From positions 95,968,501 through 96,032,500 of the forward strand of contig NC_060213.1 of NCBI RefSeq assembly GCF_021130785.1: DNA of 64,000 nucleotides, in the 5' to 3' direction. The position numbers and the translations under genes were made by a program. Position 1 is the first letter of the stretch; every line of letters begins with the position of its first letter. Origin of the DNA: Homalodisca vitripennis. Taxonomy: Eukaryota; Arthropoda; Insecta; Hemiptera; Cicadellidae. The notes under the pieces are model-generated. The model searched no databases. It saw only the letters and a program-made list of their open reading frames with translations, and had not been told where the DNA came from. Of this stretch, positions 60,561 through 64,000 are shown piece by piece.

Positions 60561-61080
60561 ATAATAATTTGGTACAGATTGTGAAGCTACTGCCAAGGTA
60601 CAGGTGGCTCTTTGTGTTTTCTTCACAACAAACTATGACGGTGTGCTAGACGCTCCCGTTGTTATTTGTATTTTCCTGGGTGAAGCTTGATAGACTGAAA
60701 AGCTTGCATGTAATTCCTAATCTAAAAAGAGTTTTCTTTATGGAATTGATTGAAAAGCAATATTTGTTGGGGAACTCACCTACTAGTGGCGTTTCCAAAA
60801 TAAAGTACATTTGTTACTAAACCATCTAGTGAAAAGTTTTAAGCGTACAGATACAATGTTGTGACAAAACATTGCAACTCCAAGTGATGATTATAGTATA
60901 TTCTAAATCTGATAATAATTTAACTGAAAATGATAGTTATTTTTATAATGTATAATCGTAAAGTTCCTTCCTAATCCTGCAAAGTATATATATCGCTATA
61001 TATTGTGTTTCTAGAATAACACCCTTTTTGTGCTGCATTACGAATTATATGAAGTATAATACAAATTGAAAAGAATGAAA
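60561..61080. other. unassigned sequence
   Basis: No feature was supported between the gene relic and repeat R3. Confidence 0.4.
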
Positions 61081-61084
61081 AGAG

Positions 61085-62500
61085 CTTGAAAGTACATAGA
61101 CAACGTATGACAGCTGACATTGCTTTCCAGTCGGCTGAATTATTGATAGACATCAGCTGATCAACCTTTGCGTGTTGCAGCCGATGTGACAGCCACTCAT
61201 CCCCGAGATGTCAAATGCTAGCCTACTTTCTCCTATCTTTCGGTCTTTATTCTCACCTCTCAGTGAGAAAATATGTCGAATATAAACACATAGTGGTATA
61301 TAAATCTAATATGGGCAGTATTTTGAATAAAGTTTTCACACACCATGAAATATTTGTGATAATAAGGAACCCCTAGAGTAAAGCAATAAGAACCTAATTT
61401 TAAAATAAATCTATATATGACGAAAATTTGAATTGGCTTTGGAACACAGCAACGCTTCTGCTAGCTAGGATAATTTTATGTTTTTTTACAACTATGCCAG
61501 CATACTGAATCAAAGACTTTAATTATGTTTAGCCGAAGACAGATAGGCATATCACAGAACACATTATTGAATGAGTACAGTGCAAACTTAAAGGCTTCAT
61601 ATGAAATATTTCCTGACATAACTTATGGAAAGGTAGACGTCACGTTATTTTACTCAGTATGTTTATAAAATCTTTACCCTGCGAATTTATATATAATATT
61701 TTGTTTTTAAAAATTCAATCATTGTTATTCAAAAGACCAATACAAAAGATTCACTATCCATCAGACAAATCTTATTGATTGAACTCTTTATGTCTGGTCA
61801 TAAATCAAGTTTTATAAACAAACGTTATGTCTCTAAGTCAGTTATTTTCTAGACATTGTTAATTTTCGTGTCTATATAAAAACGGATACCACATTTTCTA
61901 TCTTCTCGAATGATAGACTTTGTGTGACCATTAAAGAAGGCTATAACCGAGGCTTATTTTCGACTCAACCTGACTAATCTTTATTGTTAGATTAGTATTG
62001 CTATACATAAACTTCTTCAGTAACAGGTATAAATTAAAGCTATTCATATTTGTTCAAAGGCCGTGTAAGTGAAAAAAAAGATTGTAAACAAAGTAAAATA
62101 ACGTTTGTATAATTGAGTAGAAAGCATCTGATAAAAATCAAAATAACATATAATATTTGTTATACCTTGCAGAACCAACGTCTTGTAATGTTTAACATAA
62201 GCACTGCAAACTAGTAGCTCTGACGTGACTTCTGCTGTAGCCAATCGCTTTCAAGTAGTTCTTACTCCTGGCTAGGAAAAAATCTTCAGGAGAACGTGTC
62301 CAGACTGCCGTGACATTCTAAGGGTCAGGACATTGAGTTGTAGCTACAATAACCTAGTTCTGAATCCTGGTTACGGCAGGACATTTTGATAGCTGTTTTG
62401 CTTTTTCTTATTGAAATTATACAAATTGGAAATGTTATAAATGTATATAATTCATAATTATAAAAAAATGATTAAACAATCTAATAGCTCTAAATTATTA
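61085..62500. repeat. long dispersed repeat R3, copy 2
   Basis: It matches 35.64-37.01 kb from TGACAGCTGACAT (61109) through GCTCTGACGTGACTTCTGCTG (62218) to the tRNA-His-like module and GGCAGGACATTTT. Its right part is the first unit of the tandem array that follows. Confidence 0.65.
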
Positions 62501-63390
62501 AATTATGTATAAAGCTATAATATGATTTATATAGAAAAGATATGCTTTGTGTTGTAAAATATATAATTGGAAAGAATAAAAGTTAGAGCAAGTAACGTGT
62601 ATTCGCTGAATTTGCGTTATATATTTCAATTCTGTGGCTTATTTCTTTTTAGATAACTGACTGATGGGCGGTAATATGAAAAATAAATTTGTATGTCCAA
62701 TCGCTTTCAAGTAGTTCTTACTCCTGGCTAGGAAAAAATCTTCAGGAGAAACGTGTCCAGACTGCCGTGACATTCTAAGGGTGACATTGAGTAGTAACGG
62801 GTTACGGCAGGACATTTTGATATGCGAAATTATACAAATTGGAAATGTTATAAATGGCATGTATAAAGCAGAAAGATATGCTAGAGCAAGTAACGTGTAT
62901 TTGCTGAATTTGCGTCAATTCTGTGGCTAGATTGACTGATGGGCTATGTCCAATCGCTTTCAAGTAGTTCTTATGGCTAGGAAAAAATCTTCAGTGTCCA
63001 GACTGCCGTGACATTCTAAGGGTCAGGACATTGAGTTGTAGCTACAATAACCTAGTTCTGAATCCTGGTTGACATTTTGATAGCTGTTTTGCTTTTTCTT
63101 ATTGAAATTATACAAATTGGAAATGTTATAAATGTATATAATTCATAATTATAAAAAAATGATTAAACAATCTAATAGCTCTAAATTATTAAATTATGTA
63201 TAAAGCTATAATATGATTTATATAGAAAGATATGCTTTGTGTTGTAAAATATATAATTGGAAAGAATAAAAGTTAGAGCAAGTAACGTGTATTCGCTGAA
63301 TTTGCGTTATATATTTCAATTCTGTGGCTTATTTCTTTTTAGATAACTGACTGATGGGCGGTAATATGAAAAATAAATTTGTATGTCCTA
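62241..63390. repeat. three-unit tandem array with a shrunken middle unit
   Basis: Units begin at CCAATCGCTTTCAAGTAGTT (62241, 62697 and 62950) and end with GGGCGGTAATATGAAAAATA or its remains. Unit 1 is 456 bp, unit 2 only 253 bp and unit 3 about 440 bp. Units 1 and 3 are almost identical apart from three clean losses in unit 3. Unit 2 lacks many separate short segments while the remaining bases match exactly. Confidence 0.93.
62307..62378 (+). pseudogene. tRNA-His-like module, second copy
   Basis: It starts GCCGTGA and ends TTACGGCA, so one acceptor pair is lost. The T-loop reads AGTTCTGAATCCTG, more decayed than the copy at 36762. It is the same repeat-borne module and is not a working tRNA. 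Confidence 0.6.
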
Positions 63391-64000
63391 GAAAGAGCAA
63401 TAGTTCCAATCAAATAGTTATCGAGGTATTTTGCGGATAATTAGGCCTAAATTTGTCAACAAGTCATATGATTAAAATGTCAAATGATGGTGCTCAGTTT
63501 ATTTACAAACGTTTTATTTAAAGATTTTCTCTTTAATTAGTTAAAAAAACCTATGCAAAACTATCCGCCAACGTTCGGCCATATTTCACGGAGTTAGCTC
63601 TTCCTGACCGTTGATTAAGCATGCACGATCTCTTACATCATCATGGAACGCGATATGGAAATTAAAATACATAAAAAATTTAAAATTTGTAGCTCATATA
63701 GTTCTTATAATATTGCGCACAAAAACAGATAGAGTGACAAAAATACATTTTCGAGCCTCTAATCTTATACGTTAGGGTACGTAAGCGCTCATTCATCAAT
63801 TATATTCCAAAATCCGAAATATTGTTAGGTTGGGATGGTTACCTAATTAATATGTAGCGCAACACTGATTTGGATTGGAATGTGATTGAAATTATTAGTG
63901 ACCTAAATTATATGATGTCATTAATACAGGTTTATAAGTATAACAGTTTTTTTTAACTTTCTTTATTTGTAGTTTTAGACACCTAAAATATACTATTTCA
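63391..64000. other. unassigned sequence at the right edge
   Basis: No coding pattern or element boundary was seen. Confidence 0.45.

Overview
The window is eukaryotic nuclear DNA, very AT-rich, with spliced relics, long (TA)n arrays and nuclear tRNA-derived sequences. The mixture of PIF/Harbinger, piggyBac-like, Jockey-like LINE and Polinton/Maverick-type sequences fits an arthropod. An insect, perhaps hemipteran, is my best guess, but nothing here fixes the species. I found no intact host protein-coding gene. Almost every protein-like stretch is a decayed transposon or endogenous-virus gene.

Layout. 1-762: unassigned. 763-4609: a complete PIF/Harbinger element with terminal inverted repeats and a TAA target duplication; it carries decayed antisense transposase and MADF/BESS genes whose exons lie in each other's introns. 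4.6-10.1 kb: mostly unassigned, with a (TA)n cluster and two tandem duplications near 7 kb. 10.1-12.15 and 13.4-14.15 kb: two LINE fragments on the minus strand. 14.2-18.4 kb: featureless. 18445-19094: a deleted piggyBac-like element that keeps the transposase cysteine-rich tail. 20.3-23.0 kb: a copy of long repeat family R1. 23.08-23.37 kb: two tRNA-like genes facing each other between (TA)n arrays. 24001-24709: a second, non-autonomous piggyBac-like element. 24.7-26.5 kb: a LINE reverse transcriptase relic on the plus strand. 26.6-31.1 kb: a block of Polinton/adintovirus-like structural genes on the minus strand, all frameshifted.

32-53 kb is built largely from diverged copies of long dispersed repeats, called here R1 to R4. 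They are interrupted by a LINE fragment near 39 kb and by a spliced transposon-like gene relic at 48.1-49.6 kb. 56.04-58.85 kb is a 95-bp satellite of about 30 monomers with nested higher-order repeats of 570 bp and 285 bp. A degraded gene with an HExxH motif lies near 60.1-60.6 kb. 61.1-63.4 kb is a second R3 copy with a tRNA-His-like module, followed by a three-unit tandem array whose middle unit has lost many short pieces and may be an assembly artefact.

Functional links. The Harbinger pair would be a DDE nuclease plus its DNA-binding partner. The virus-like block groups a protease, a phospholipase-like domain, a zinc ribbon, a coiled-coil protein and a capsid-like protein, which reads as a virion module without any visible polymerase or integrase. 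Everything else looks like repeat-driven intergenic or intronic sequence. All comparisons were made by eye, so repeat boundaries are approximate.
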